Positions 8,986 through 17,801 of a stretch of DNA of 64,000 nucleotides are shown piece by piece. The translations under genes and the position numbers were made by a program. The stretch is taken from positions 62,001 to 126,000 of the forward strand of contig NZ_CP011270.1 in the NCBI RefSeq assembly GCF_001610835.1, written 5' to 3'. The notes beneath the pieces are model-generated. The model was not told the origin of the DNA. It ran no database searches and was given only the letters and a program-made list of their open reading frames with translations. Within the stretch, counting starts at the first letter, position 1. Each line of letters starts with the position of its first letter. The stretch is from Planctomyces sp. SH-PL14. Lineage in GTDB: Bacteria > Planctomycetota > Planctomycetia > Planctomycetales > Planctomycetaceae.

Positions 8986-9576
8986 ATGCTGCAGCCACTC
9001 ATGACCATCGAAGAGTTCCTCGAAAAACGCCCGGATCTCCCCGAGTCCGGACAGTGGACCGAACTCCGCGACGGCGCCCCCGTCAGCTTCGATCCCCCAG
9101 GCGTCGACCACGGAACCGTCATCCTCAATCTGTCGAAACTCCTCTCCGAATACGTCCACCAGTCCGATCAGGGCTACGCCGCGTTCGACGTCGGAGTCGT
9201 TCTCCACCGCAGCCCCGACTTCGTTGTCTTCCCCTCCGTCAGCTACTTCCTCGAAGGACCGCGCTTCGCTGAGTCCGACAACGCCGTCGCCACCCGCCCC
9301 CCCGCTTTCGTCGTCGAAATTCTCTCCACGCCGGACCGGCAACGGGAATTTGCCGCGCGTGCCGGCCGCTACCTGGAGGCTGGAATTCCACTCGTCTGGG
9401 GAATCGTCCCCACCAACCAGACGGTCGACGTTCTGACACAAACCGGCCCTGCCCGTCGAGCCCTGCGGACCGATCACCTGACCGCCGATCCGGTCCTGCC
9501 GGAATTTGGTGTCACCGTCGCGTCGCTCTTTGTGGAGCCCGACTGGTATTCCCGCCCCGCCCCCCGGAAAGAGTGA
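8986..9576 (+). CDS. Uma2-family protein, possibly catalytically degenerate
   Basis: The 196-residue protein has the family opening MTIEEFLEKRPDLP, the central ELRDGAPV strand and the closing strand-helix VVEILS...YLEAGIPLVWGIVP of Uma2 (DUF820) proteins, a PD-(D/E)xK nuclease-like fold abundant in planctomycetes and cyanobacteria. In this copy the PDV position appears to read PSV (FPSVSYF), and the usual Lys ahead of the YLEAG helix is Arg or Ala, so nuclease activity may be lost. The glutamate in VVEILS is kept. ATG 8986 gives normal family length; an in-frame ATG at 8878 would add 36 residues. No partner antitoxin or toxin lies nearby. Confidence 0.75.
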   Translation: MLQPLMTIEEFLEKRPDLPESGQWTELRDGAPVSFDPPGVDHGTVILNLSKLLSEYVHQSDQGYAAFDVGVVLHRSPDFVVFPSVSYFLEGPRFAESDNAVATRPPAFVVEILSTPDRQREFAARAGRYLEAGIPLVWGIVPTNQTVDVLTQTGPARRALRTDHLTADPVLPEFGVTVASLFVEPDWYSRPAPRKE

Positions 9577-9603
9577 CGAGACACGCAGGGCCGAGGGACA
9601 GGA

Positions 9604-10395
9604 TCAGTCGTCAGCCGGCTCGCCGGACTGGACCACCGCCTCGACCGATTGGCCGGTCGTGCAGGCGACGAACATCTCGACGATCGCCGCCGCCGACTCC
9701 TCCGGCCGCCCCCGCAGCACCATGTGTCCCATCGGAAACACCCGTCGAACGAACTCCGGACACTGCGGCGCATGCCGCTCGACGATCTTCTCCATGGCCC
9801 GCGAATTCCAAGGCGGAACGAGCAAATCAAATCGCCCGGACAGGCTCAGCACCGGAACGGCCAGTTTCTTAAGTTCCTCGCGGTAGTCGATGACCAGGGT
9901 CTGGCGAACCCGGTCGGCAAACACCTGGGGAGGCATCGTCTCGACCACCACGCCGATCGCGTTCTGGATGCCGATCGACTTCTCCCAGTGAAAAACCCGG
10001 TTCGCCCAGCGGAGAATCGGGAACGCGGTATGAACGAGAGGGCCGATCAGGTGCCGGGACACCTTCGGAATCCACGGATGAGGAGAGCGGGCGAACCCGA
10101 CCGCCAGGATCAGCCCCATCAGGTTCCCGTGCTTCTCGGCTGCCAGTCGGATCGCCAGCGGCCCGGCAAACGAGTGTCCCAGCAGCAGATACGGCTCGTC
10201 CGGGGGAAGCGAGCCGCGGGTGAACTGCGTCAGTTCGTCATAGGTGAGCGGAACATCCTGCGGATAGCACAGGACTTTCGTCGTCAGCGTCTGGGGAAGA
10301 CACGCCCGGAGCGGTTCGAAGATGGTCTGGCATCCATCGAGGCCAGGCAACATCACCAGCGTCGGGTTTCGAGCGCCGGAGTATTCGTGGACCAT
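9604..10395 (-). CDS. alpha/beta hydrolase
   Basis: The 263-residue protein shows the alpha/beta-hydrolase core: an oxyanion-region strand TLVMLPGLDG, the nucleophile elbow G-H-S75-F-A-G, an acid-bearing strand LSLSGRFDLLVP and a late histidine in PMGHMVL. Together these form a complete Ser-Asp-His triad. There is no signal peptide, so it is probably cytoplasmic. The substrate cannot be told; carboxylesterase or thioesterase-like activity is the general expectation. It is convergent with the Uma2 gene (27 bp between stops) and divergent from the secreted-protein gene at 10616. Confidence 0.75.
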   Translation of the reverse strand: MVHEYSGARNPTLVMLPGLDGCQTIFEPLRACLPQTLTTKVLCYPQDVPLTYDELTQFTRGSLPPDEPYLLLGHSFAGPLAIRLAAEKHGNLMGLILAVGFARSPHPWIPKVSRHLIGPLVHTAFPILRWANRVFHWEKSIGIQNAIGVVVETMPPQVFADRVRQTLVIDYREELKKLAVPVLSLSGRFDLLVPPWNSRAMEKIVERHAPQCPEFVRRVFPMGHMVLRGRPEESAAAIVEMFVACTTGQSVEAVVQSGEPADD

Positions 10396-10615
10396 GATTC
10401 ACCGGGAGCGCGGGCACAACCCCGCCGGATCCCAGCGGCCGAAGCAGACGCCAGGGACTTGCGAGCGCATTCCGGCAGAAACCGCCCGGTTCGTCAATCG
10501 GTCAGGCCGCCGGAAGGGGCCTTTCCCGGGTGGCGGTCTTGTCGCCAAAACCCCCGGACGCGATGATTGTTTCAACGGGCACCGTTCCGTTTGTGCTCCG
10601 ATGCGTGAGGCGTTT

Positions 10616-11806
10616 ATGAAGATTCGATGGCCTTCCCTCCGTTCGTTCCTCCGCTCCGCCACCGTGGCTCTCGCCCTGGTCGCGGTCAGCGTCGCCCTCG
10701 CCTGCCCGTTCTGCAGCGCCCCGAGCCTGACGCTCAGCCAGCAGCTCCAGCAGTCCGACACCGCCGTCCTCGTCCAGTGGGCCGGCGGCGACCGGGCCAG
10801 CCGTGAAGAGGGCTCGGTCGGCAACACCGTCTACGAAATCGTGAAAGTCGTTCACGACTCCTCCGGCGCCGCCAAGAAGGGGGAGCGGATCGTCCTCGAC
10901 CGCTACCGTGACGGGAAGTCAGGGGACCTCTTCCTGCTGTTCGGCAGCAAGGGGGCCATGATCGAGTGGGGGAGCCCGATCGAAATCACGGAAACCGGCT
11001 TCAACTACGTCGCCCAGTCCCCGTCGAAGGAAGTGAAGCCGGCCGAGCGGCTCGAGTACTTCTCGAAGTTCCTCGAGTTCCCGGACCAGATGATCTCGGA
11101 CGACGCGTACGGTGAGTTCGCCAACGCGGACTACAAGGACATCGCCTCGATCGCCAAGCACTTCGACCCCGCCAAGATCCGCTCCTGGCTGGCGAGCGAC
11201 AAGACGAACCCGACCCGCCTCGGCCTCTACGGCCTGCTCCTCGGCCTCAGCGGCGGCGAGCAGGATGGCGAGTTCCTCAAGAACAAGATCCTGGAAAAGG
11301 TGGACGGCTACCGCCTCGGGATCGACGGAATGATTTCCGGCTACCTCGTCCTCGCCGGCGACAAGGGCTTGGAAGTCGTCGAGAACTCCAAGCTCAAAGA
11401 CAAGACCTGCACGTTCTCGGAAACCTACGCCGCGATGCAGGCGATCCGCTTCATGTGGACCTACGGCGACAACCGCATCAGCCAGGAACGGCTGCGGGCC
11501 GCCATGCGGACGCTCCTCGACCGCCCTGAACTCGCCGACCTCGTGATCACCGACCTCGGCCGCTGGAACGACTGGTCGGTCGAGGACAAGCTGATGGAGC
11601 TCTACGGAAACGAGAGCTACGACATCCCCTCCATCAAGCGGGCGATCGTCCGGTTCTACCTCGTCGCCGAGTCGACGAAGCCGAAGGATCCGAAGGCGGA
11701 AGTTCCGGCCCACGTCACGAAGGCCAAGGCCCACCTCGCGACCCTCCGCAAAGACGACCCCGAAACCGTGAAGGCGGCCGAGGAGTTCTTCTTCCTCAAC
11801 TTCTGA
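10616..11806 (+). CDS. secreted protein of unknown function with CPFCSAPS motif
   Basis: The 396-residue product has a signal peptide (about residues 1-29, ending ALACPF) followed by CPFCSAPSLTLSQQL, an N-terminal motif I associate with exported planctomycete proteins of unknown role. A beta-rich segment follows (residues ~45-150), then a long helical region that may be HEAT-like (~170-390). ATG 10616 is preceded by GAGG at 6 nt spacing, which favours it over the ATG at 10601 that would add five residues before the signal peptide. The Cys pair could be redox-active or bind metal, but nothing proves this. A strong terminator-like hairpin lies about 100 bp downstream. Confidence 0.65.
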   Translation: MKIRWPSLRSFLRSATVALALVAVSVALACPFCSAPSLTLSQQLQQSDTAVLVQWAGGDRASREEGSVGNTVYEIVKVVHDSSGAAKKGERIVLDRYRDGKSGDLFLLFGSKGAMIEWGSPIEITETGFNYVAQSPSKEVKPAERLEYFSKFLEFPDQMISDDAYGEFANADYKDIASIAKHFDPAKIRSWLASDKTNPTRLGLYGLLLGLSGGEQDGEFLKNKILEKVDGYRLGIDGMISGYLVLAGDKGLEVVENSKLKDKTCTFSETYAAMQAIRFMWTYGDNRISQERLRAAMRTLLDRPELADLVITDLGRWNDWSVEDKLMELYGNESYDIPSIKRAIVRFYLVAESTKPKDPKAEVPAHVTKAKAHLATLRKDDPETVKAAEEFFFLNF

Positions 11807-11904
11807 TATTGTTCGCCCAGCGGACGGCCCCCCCGAGCGGCCCTCCGCCGCGGCAACGATCTCCCGAGCGACGCTCCTATTGTGAGGCCGTCCTCCTGCC
11901 CACG

Positions 11905-11936
11905 ATCGCCCGAGTTCGCTCGGGCGATTTTCGTTT
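11905..11936 (+). terminator. Terminator-like hairpin just before pyrF
   Basis: The arms ATCGCCCGAG and CTCGGGCGAT pair perfectly around a TTCG loop and run into TTTTCGTTT, which is a canonical intrinsic terminator on the plus strand. It ends the 10616-11806 unit, but it lies only a few bases before the pyrF ATG at 11940. pyrF therefore either depends on read-through, so the hairpin acts as an attenuator, or is translated from a leaderless or very short transcript. Confidence 0.7.
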
Positions 11937-11939
11937 GGC

Positions 11940-12851
11940 ATGAGCTACCGCGACCGACTCGACGCCGCTGTCCGCACCAAGAAGACCCCTGCCCTCGTGG
12001 GTCTCGATCCCCGGCTCTCCCAGATTCCGCAGGAGATCCAGGAGCGAGCCCGCCGCCGGGCCCTCAGTGCGTCCGAAGTGACGGCTCTCGCCTACGAAGA
12101 GTTCTGCTGCAGGATCATCGACGTCGTCGCCCCCCTGGTCCCGGCGGTCAAGCCGCAGGCCGCCTTCTTCGAGGAAGCGGGCCCGGCCGGGACCGTCGCC
12201 CTCTGGCGGGTCACTCAGTACGCCCGCGCGGCGGGACTGATCGTGATCATGGACGCCAAGCGGGGGGACATCGGCACAACCGCGGAAGGTTACGCGCGGG
12301 CCTACCTCGCGGGAGCCGATGTCGCCGCGGCGCCGTGGGGAGCGGACGCCCTGACCGTCAACGCCTACCTCGGACCGGACACGCTGGAGCCGTTCGTCAA
12401 AGTGGCGAGCGAGCGCGAGGCCGGAATCTACGTCCTCGTCCGTACGAGCAACCCCGGCTCGGCCGGCTTTCAGTCCCGCCCGGGCGACGCCGTCCCGATC
12501 TACCGCAGCGTGGCGGAACTCGTTGAGACCCTGGCCGCCCGTACCGGCGGTGCCGTCGGGGCGGTCGTCGGCGCGACCTATCCGGAAGAACTCGTCGAAC
12601 TCCGCGGCGTGATGCCGAGTGCCCCACTTCTCGTCCCCGGCTACGGCGCCCAGGGGGGAAGCTCGGCCGACACCGCCGCCGCCTTCCACTCGACCGGCCT
12701 CGGCGCCCTCGTCAACAGTTCCCGCGGGATCATCTTCGCGTTCGAGAAGAACCGGACGCCCAGGTGGGAAGACGCCGTCGAGGCGGCGACGAAGGCGATG
12801 ATCGCCGACCTGGCGGCCCACACCCCAGCCGGAACTCTGACGAAATCGTGA
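11940..12851 (+). CDS. pyrF: orotidine 5'-phosphate decarboxylase (type 2)
   Basis: The 303-residue protein catalyses OMP to UMP, the last step of de novo pyrimidine synthesis in the cytoplasm. The active-site signature D105-A-K107-R-G-D-I-G is intact, preceded by ALVGLDPRL and VKPQAAFFE, as in the longer type 2 (PyrF_2) subfamily; its length is normal for that group. ATG 11940 begins the conserved MSYRDRL leader. No ribosome-binding sequence is seen, because the T-tract of a terminator-like hairpin lies directly upstream, so expression may be controlled by transcription through that hairpin. No other pyrimidine gene is adjacent. Confidence 0.92.
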   Translation: MSYRDRLDAAVRTKKTPALVGLDPRLSQIPQEIQERARRRALSASEVTALAYEEFCCRIIDVVAPLVPAVKPQAAFFEEAGPAGTVALWRVTQYARAAGLIVIMDAKRGDIGTTAEGYARAYLAGADVAAAPWGADALTVNAYLGPDTLEPFVKVASEREAGIYVLVRTSNPGSAGFQSRPGDAVPIYRSVAELVETLAARTGGAVGAVVGATYPEELVELRGVMPSAPLLVPGYGAQGGSSADTAAAFHSTGLGALVNSSRGIIFAFEKNRTPRWEDAVEAATKAMIADLAAHTPAGTLTKS

Positions 12852-13087
12852 GCCGCCCCTGCCGTCACGACCGTCATGGTCGGCGCGATCGGCAAACTCG
12901 ACGGGACGTTCCTCCGTGTCGGTGAGGCGAAATGAAAACGCTGCCGACGGCGGCGGTTGTGAAAACCTAAGCTGAAGCGATCCCCCCGCCCCTGTTGCCC
13001 TCCGGCAACACGCCTTCAGCGGTGCCGCGCATGAGTTCCGTCCTCCCTCCCTCGCCGACCCGGCCTCAGTCGCCTTATGTTGGAGGC

Positions 13088-14692
13088 ATGACGACAGAGC
13101 AGGAAGACGATCAGGTCCCGGTTCTTGAAGACCGGACTCCGGACTGGTTCCGGATGCGTCCGAGCGGACTCGCGCTCGTCTGCGCCCTGTGCGTCGTCTT
13201 CTTCATCATCAACCAGTACACGCTGTTCCCGCAGTTCCGGCTGTGGCACAACGACCTGTGGGGGCACATCGCCTACGGCCGCTGGATCGTCGAACACAAG
13301 GCGCTCCCGGAGACCGAGCCGCTGATGCCGCTCGCCCGCGGCGTGCCGATGATCGACACCGCCTGGGGAAGCCAGGTGATCGGGCACCTGACCTATTCGG
13401 AGCTCGGGATCTTCGGCCTCCGTCTCCTCTACACCGGCTCGATCATCACCGCCCTCGCGCTGATTTCCCTCGCGGTCTACCGCCGCACGGAAAGCGTCCT
13501 GGGGGGACTGCTGTCTCTCGCGGTCTTCTCGGCGGTCTGTTACCAGATCTTCTGGGTCTCCCGCCCGCAGCTCGCGGGGATCGTCTGCTTTGCCGCGACC
13601 CTCGTGATCGCCACCTCGCGATCGTGGCCCAAGTGGTACTGGGTCGCCGTCCCGGCCCTCTTCGCCGTGTGGGCCAACCTCCACGGTTCGTTCCCGGTCG
13701 GATTCGTCGCCCTCGGCCTGATGGCGGCCGGCCACGCCTTCGATGTCTACCGCCAGTCCCGTTCGCTCGGGGCGGTCGTCGCCTCCGCGCAGGTCCGGCG
13801 GCTCGTGATCGCGACGGAGCTCGCCGCGGTCGCCACGCTCCTTAATCCTTACGGCTGGAACCTCCACCGCGAGATCCTGACGTTCGCCGACAACCCGAAC
13901 CTCCAGAGCCTCGCCGAGTGGGATCCGCTTACGCTCCGCGACTATCCCGGTCAGGCGATGGCAGTCGTCGTCATCGGCCTGATGTGGCTCTATCGCCAGA
14001 CGCCGCGGCGAGTGAGCACGTCGGAGATCCTGCTGCTCTTCGGCCTGGGACTCTGGTCCCTCTGGACCGCCCGGATGATCTGCTGGTGGGCCCCGGTCGC
14101 CGCCTACTTCGGAGGCCTGCACCTTGCGGCCCTCTCCCAGCGGTGGTTCCGCGAGTCCAGCGGCCGCCCGGCAGCAGGGATCTGGACCGTGACCGCCCTC
14201 TCGATGGCGTTCTTCGTCGTCATGCTGACCCCCTCTGGGATCGGGGCGACGCAGGCGTTCAAGAAGTCGCTCGGGATGAAGCTCGTCGAGCCGGACGCCA
14301 AGAAGCAGGAGATCCAGTTCCGCAACGCCGTCTCGCCGGTCACGCCGGTGCTGGCGGTCGAATACCTCAAGAAGCACCCGCCGAAGGGGCAGGTCTACAA
14401 CAGCTTCGAGTACGGCGACTACCTGAACTGGGCCATGCCCGAGGTCTCGGTCTTCGTCACGAGCCACGTGCACCTGATCCCCGGCGAAGTCTGGGACCAC
14501 TACCTCGAGATCGCCAACGCCGCCGGCGAATGGCAGCAGCGTTTCGACTGGTACGGGGTGAACTGCGTGATCCTCTCGGTGAACCGCCACCCGGCTCTCG
14601 TCCGGGCGCTGCGGAAGGAGACCGGCACGTGGGAGGTCGCCTTCGAAGAGAAGAACCACACGATCATCTTTGAGCGCCGCCGCCCGCTGTAG
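13088..14692 (+). CDS. polytopic membrane protein, probable GT-C-like transferase
   Basis: The protein (534 residues from this start) has about ten to twelve membrane helices over residues ~20-400, then a soluble C-terminal domain. The first loop reads HNDLWGHIAYGRWIVEHK, followed by IDTAWGSQVIGH; a D-L-W-x-H pattern of this kind is typical of GT-C-like transferases using polyprenol-phosphate sugars, but I cannot name the family. An in-frame ATG at 13031 is an alternative start; GGAGG lies only 1 nt before the 13088 ATG, too close to be decisive. A short perfect hairpin (TGTTGCC/GGCAACA) sits at 12993-13010. It is probably co-transcribed with the next gene 70 bp downstream. Confidence 0.65.
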   Translation: MTTEQEDDQVPVLEDRTPDWFRMRPSGLALVCALCVVFFIINQYTLFPQFRLWHNDLWGHIAYGRWIVEHKALPETEPLMPLARGVPMIDTAWGSQVIGHLTYSELGIFGLRLLYTGSIITALALISLAVYRRTESVLGGLLSLAVFSAVCYQIFWVSRPQLAGIVCFAATLVIATSRSWPKWYWVAVPALFAVWANLHGSFPVGFVALGLMAAGHAFDVYRQSRSLGAVVASAQVRRLVIATELAAVATLLNPYGWNLHREILTFADNPNLQSLAEWDPLTLRDYPGQAMAVVVIGLMWLYRQTPRRVSTSEILLLFGLGLWSLWTARMICWWAPVAAYFGGLHLAALSQRWFRESSGRPAAGIWTVTALSMAFFVVMLTPSGIGATQAFKKSLGMKLVEPDAKKQEIQFRNAVSPVTPVLAVEYLKKHPPKGQVYNSFEYGDYLNWAMPEVSVFVTSHVHLIPGEVWDHYLEIANAAGEWQQRFDWYGVNCVILSVNRHPALVRALRKETGTWEVAFEEKNHTIIFERRRPL

Positions 14693-14761
14693 TGCGGCTT
14701 GGTTCGGGTTGTCAGTCGTCCGTCATCAGTTCTCAGCTTGATCACACCTCGGGGTGTTGCC

Positions 14762-16048
14762 GTGCCTGTCCGCCGTCGCAACGTTGTCGTCTTCCTCGCC
14801 GTCCAGGCGGTCGCCTTTGCCGGCGTCGCCGTGGCGTGGGTGCTCGGCCCGAACCTCCTGAAGACCTCCGGCCTCCAGGCGTCGACCGCCGGGCACCTGC
14901 CGGTTCCGGTCGCGATCCACCGCAAGACGCCGCTGCGGATCGCTCCGCTTTACGACCGTCCCGACCTCGTCAGCGATGCCGACCTTGCCGCGGTGCTGGA
15001 GCAGGTTCAGCCGCGGTTCGACCGCAAGAACCTCGCTCCAAACTTCGTCGAGCACGCGCTGCGGATCTGGGGGGTGAATGCCCAGTTCCAGGATCCAGCC
15101 GTCCTGTCCGGAGCCGACATGACGACGTTCCTGACGGACCATCGGAGCTTCATCGCCTCCTGGGGTCAGGAAACGATGCCGCTGCTGATCGACCGCCAGG
15201 ACGGCCTTGCGGTCCGCTGGACGAAGGAGCCGGGGGGCTCGGTTCACCACGATCACTGGCTCGCCTCGCTGACCGAAGCGGGGATCTCGCTCGATCACAC
15301 GGTCTACGGCCCGTCGCTGCGGCGGGGGATGACGATCGAAAACGTCGTCGAGGAATCGGTCCGCGACTTCCGGCTCGACGAGCGTGAGGCGGAGTGGACG
15401 GCGATGGCTTTCGGGCTGTGGTTTGCTCCAGAGACGCACCGCTGGACCGGCGGCGACGGCCGGCGGTACTCGTTCGACCTGATTGCCCAGCGGCTCATGC
15501 GGGGGCAGAAGCAGCTGGGCGTCTGCGTCGGGACGCACCGGGTGTACTCGCTGGCGGTTCTGCTGCGGCTCGACGAGGAATACAAGATTCTCTCGCCGGA
15601 CGTCCGGCAGGCGGTGTGGGACCATCTCGCTTCGGTGCGGGATGCGATCGCGAAGTCGCAGTTCCCGGACGGGCACTGGCCTTCGAACTGGCCGGACGCG
15701 GAACTGGCGGTCGAGAAGCCGATCGAGGAGGAGCTGCACAAGAAGGTGATCGCGACAGGGCATCATCTGGAGTGGATGGCGATTGCTCCTCCGGAGCTGC
15801 ATGTGTCGGACGAGCAGCTCAAGAAGGCTTGCGACTGGGTCATCAAGACGACGGTGGAGCAGACTCCGGCGGAGATCCTGCAGCGGTATACGTTCTTCAG
15901 CCATGTCGGGAATGCGTTGGCGCTGTGGCGGCACCAGCATCCGGCGAGTTTCTGGCAGTCTTGGGAGCAGCAGCATCCGTTTCACACGCGTCCGAAGCGG
16001 GAGGCGTCGAAGGTGGAAGTGAAGGCGGCAGCAGGCCACGAAGAGTAA
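14762..16048 (+). CDS. membrane-anchored protein with alpha/alpha-toroid-like domain
   Basis: I do not recognise this 428-residue protein. It has one N-terminal membrane segment (residues ~6-28, NVVVFLAVQAVAFAGVAVAW) and an exported body. The C-terminal half holds helix-pair units such as GTHRVYSLAVLLRLDEEY and SQFPDGHWPSNW that resemble terpenoid-cyclase-type alpha/alpha-toroid repeats. The GTG at 14762 places the membrane segment properly at the N-terminus; a TTG at 14699 would add 21 residues. It follows the GT-C-like gene by 70 bp on the same strand, so a joint cell-envelope role is possible. Repeat copy C starts 18 bp after its stop. Confidence 0.55.
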   Translation: MPVRRRNVVVFLAVQAVAFAGVAVAWVLGPNLLKTSGLQASTAGHLPVPVAIHRKTPLRIAPLYDRPDLVSDADLAAVLEQVQPRFDRKNLAPNFVEHALRIWGVNAQFQDPAVLSGADMTTFLTDHRSFIASWGQETMPLLIDRQDGLAVRWTKEPGGSVHHDHWLASLTEAGISLDHTVYGPSLRRGMTIENVVEESVRDFRLDEREAEWTAMAFGLWFAPETHRWTGGDGRRYSFDLIAQRLMRGQKQLGVCVGTHRVYSLAVLLRLDEEYKILSPDVRQAVWDHLASVRDAIAKSQFPDGHWPSNWPDAELAVEKPIEEELHKKVIATGHHLEWMAIAPPELHVSDEQLKKACDWVIKTTVEQTPAEILQRYTFFSHVGNALALWRHQHPASFWQSWEQQHPFHTRPKREASKVEVKAAAGHEE

Positions 16049-16066
16049 AGCGACCTCCCAGCCAGT

Positions 16067-16381
16067 CGGGTCCAGGGGCACCCTGGTCAGGGGATGCAAG
16101 GGGGAGAATCCCCCTTGCCCGCCGGAGGCCTGACCGTCGAGAGATGTCTGAAGGAGATCGTGACCAAACGCGGACACGATGCCGTATGCCCCCCACACCA
16201 ACCCGCGGGGATTACGCACCGAGCGTGGATTCCCCGGCGCCGGTACCACAAAGGGGCCATCCGTTGCATACCACGGTTCCTCGTGGAAGCGCCTCCGGCG
16301 GCAAGGGGTTGCCCCCTTGACCCCGGCTGCCGTGGCACGTTGGGCTTGAGCAAATGACGCTGTGCCGGCAAGGACGCGGTT
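16067..16381 (+). repeat. Structured dispersed repeat, copy C
   Basis: This full copy starts 18 bp after the upstream stop codon on the same strand. It is the most informative copy for structure. Hairpin 2 has a different loop and stem closure (GGGGGAGAATCCCCC) but still pairs, and hairpin 4 reads ATCGTGACC against GGACACGAT where other copies have CACG/CGTG, a compensated change of the outer pairs. The long-range half-sites CCGCCGGAGGC and GCCTCCGGCGG are exact, and the tail reads GTGCCGGCAAGGACGCGG. The 56 bp between it and the next gene show nothing else. Confidence 0.85.
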
Positions 16382-16437
16382 CGTGCCTCTCGATACGATG
16401 ACGACCTGACCCGCTTCTGCCCGGCAGGCTTTCCCCG

Positions 16438-17169
16438 ATGACCACGCGCCCCTCGGACGCCACCCCCGAACTACGGCTCCCCCGCGCCTGGGGCACCGTA
16501 ATCGCGTTCCTCGTCGTCGCCGCCCTGATCCTCTCTCCGAAACTGCGGACGGCCGTCCTCGGGCCTCAGCCAGCCCCCCCGGCTCAAGTCGACCCACCAT
16601 CCGACGCCCCCGACTCGACGGCCCGCCAGGTCCCGACGGCGACCAGGCCACAATCCAAGCCCGAACCGGAATCGACACCGCCCCGGCCGGACGAATCGGC
16701 AACATCTCCCTCCAAGCCCGCTGGGTCAAAGCCGGAAGTCGGCAACAGCGACAAAGCCCCGCCCGCAGGGCCGCGTCTCGGTGAGCTCAAAGAGGTCCGC
16801 AAGGGAGTCTTCCGCTCGACCGCTGGCCTCGTCTACCGCAACGGCAGCGTCGACGGCCACCGCATCGATCACGTCATGCGGCACGGCCAGGATGATCTCG
16901 ATAAGCCGGTTCACGGGGTGTTCGTCGGCAACCGCGAGGAGATCTTCGCCCTCGTCGACGAGGGCTACCAGCTGACCCAGAAGCGCGGCCCGCCGCTCGT
17001 CAAGAAGGAGACCGAAGGGGACCGGACCGTCTACCTGATCGACATGAAGCGGAAGGTCGGCTACCTCGGCGGTCAGGTCGGCAAGCGGAAGAACCATCCC
17101 CCGTGCCGCCTGCTGCAGCTTGTCCTGGAAGGGGACGAAGTCATCACCGCCTTCCCGACCGATCGTTGA
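16438..17169 (+). CDS. membrane-anchored protein with a His-rich C-terminal domain
   Basis: This 243-residue protein has one membrane helix (residues ~20-34, VIAFLVVAALILSPKL), a Pro/Ser/Thr-rich linker (~42-112) and a compact C-terminal domain (~118-243). The domain opens with GHRIDHVMRH and ends LEGDEVITAFPTDR. A G-H-x-x-x-H-V-x-x-H opening with a closing ITAFP strand recalls BECR-fold (barnase/EndoU/colicin E5/RelE-like) nucleases, but this is only a pattern-level resemblance and the domain might equally be a non-enzymatic planctomycete family. It is the first gene of a three-gene cluster (gaps of 55 and 7 bp). Confidence 0.6.
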   Translation: MTTRPSDATPELRLPRAWGTVIAFLVVAALILSPKLRTAVLGPQPAPPAQVDPPSDAPDSTARQVPTATRPQSKPEPESTPPRPDESATSPSKPAGSKPEVGNSDKAPPAGPRLGELKEVRKGVFRSTAGLVYRNGSVDGHRIDHVMRHGQDDLDKPVHGVFVGNREEIFALVDEGYQLTQKRGPPLVKKETEGDRTVYLIDMKRKVGYLGGQVGKRKNHPPCRLLQLVLEGDEVITAFPTDR

Positions 17170-17224
17170 GGCGGCTGTCCCTCCCTGTCCTGCTCACCAC
17201 GCCTTCGCCCTCCGGAGACCGCCG

Positions 17225-17794
17225 ATGAGTCGTCGCCGGATCGCCGAAGTCGTCGTCATGCTCGCCCTGGTGGCGACGGTCGGAATGCTGGTCCTCCAGT
17301 TTCTCAATGAGGACCACCCGCCGGCGGAGCCGACGACATCGGCCCTCACAGACGCTCCGCCCGCGGTCCAGCTCGAAGTCGCCGGCTGGCAGGTGCGGCA
17401 GTCGGCCAGCGGGGGGGACGCGCACGCTCTCGAAGCCTCGCGGCTCGAGCGGTTCCGCGGCATCGCCCGCGCGGCCCGGACGATTCCGCTCCCGCTGGAA
17501 ACGGACCGCATCGAGCGGGGTTTCCTCGAATCGGGCGTTCTGTGGGAACGCCGGGAGCGATACGGCCCCGCGGAACTTCGAATCTCCGGCGACTCTGCTT
17601 GCACTCTCGCGGTGTTTGTCGTGGAATCCGGTGATCCCGCGGGAGAGCGGGTGATCGCGTGGTCCACGCGGCTTCCGGCCGGAACCAGCGGCGGCAATCA
17701 GGTCCAGATCCTGGAAACCGTTCGCACGCCCGCCTCCGAACCGGAGCTTCCGCCGGCCTCCGCGATCGCGCCGGGTCCAACAACAGAAGAGTGA
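17225..17794 (+). CDS. small membrane-anchored protein of unknown function
   Basis: I do not recognise this 189-residue protein. One membrane helix (residues ~5-24, AEVVVMLALVATVGMLVLQF) is followed by an acidic, Pro-rich stretch and a beta-rich exported domain (~50-160), with a low-complexity Pro/Glu tail. The ATG at 17225 begins MSRRRIAEV, a positively charged lead-in typical of membrane anchors. It sits between the His-rich-domain protein and the CpaB/SAF-like protein, with only 7 bp to the latter, so the three are probably one transcription unit. Confidence 0.6.
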   Translation: MSRRRIAEVVVMLALVATVGMLVLQFLNEDHPPAEPTTSALTDAPPAVQLEVAGWQVRQSASGGDAHALEASRLERFRGIARAARTIPLPLETDRIERGFLESGVLWERRERYGPAELRISGDSACTLAVFVVESGDPAGERVIAWSTRLPAGTSGGNQVQILETVRTPASEPELPPASAIAPGPTTEE

Positions 17795-17801
17795 TCGATC
17801 C

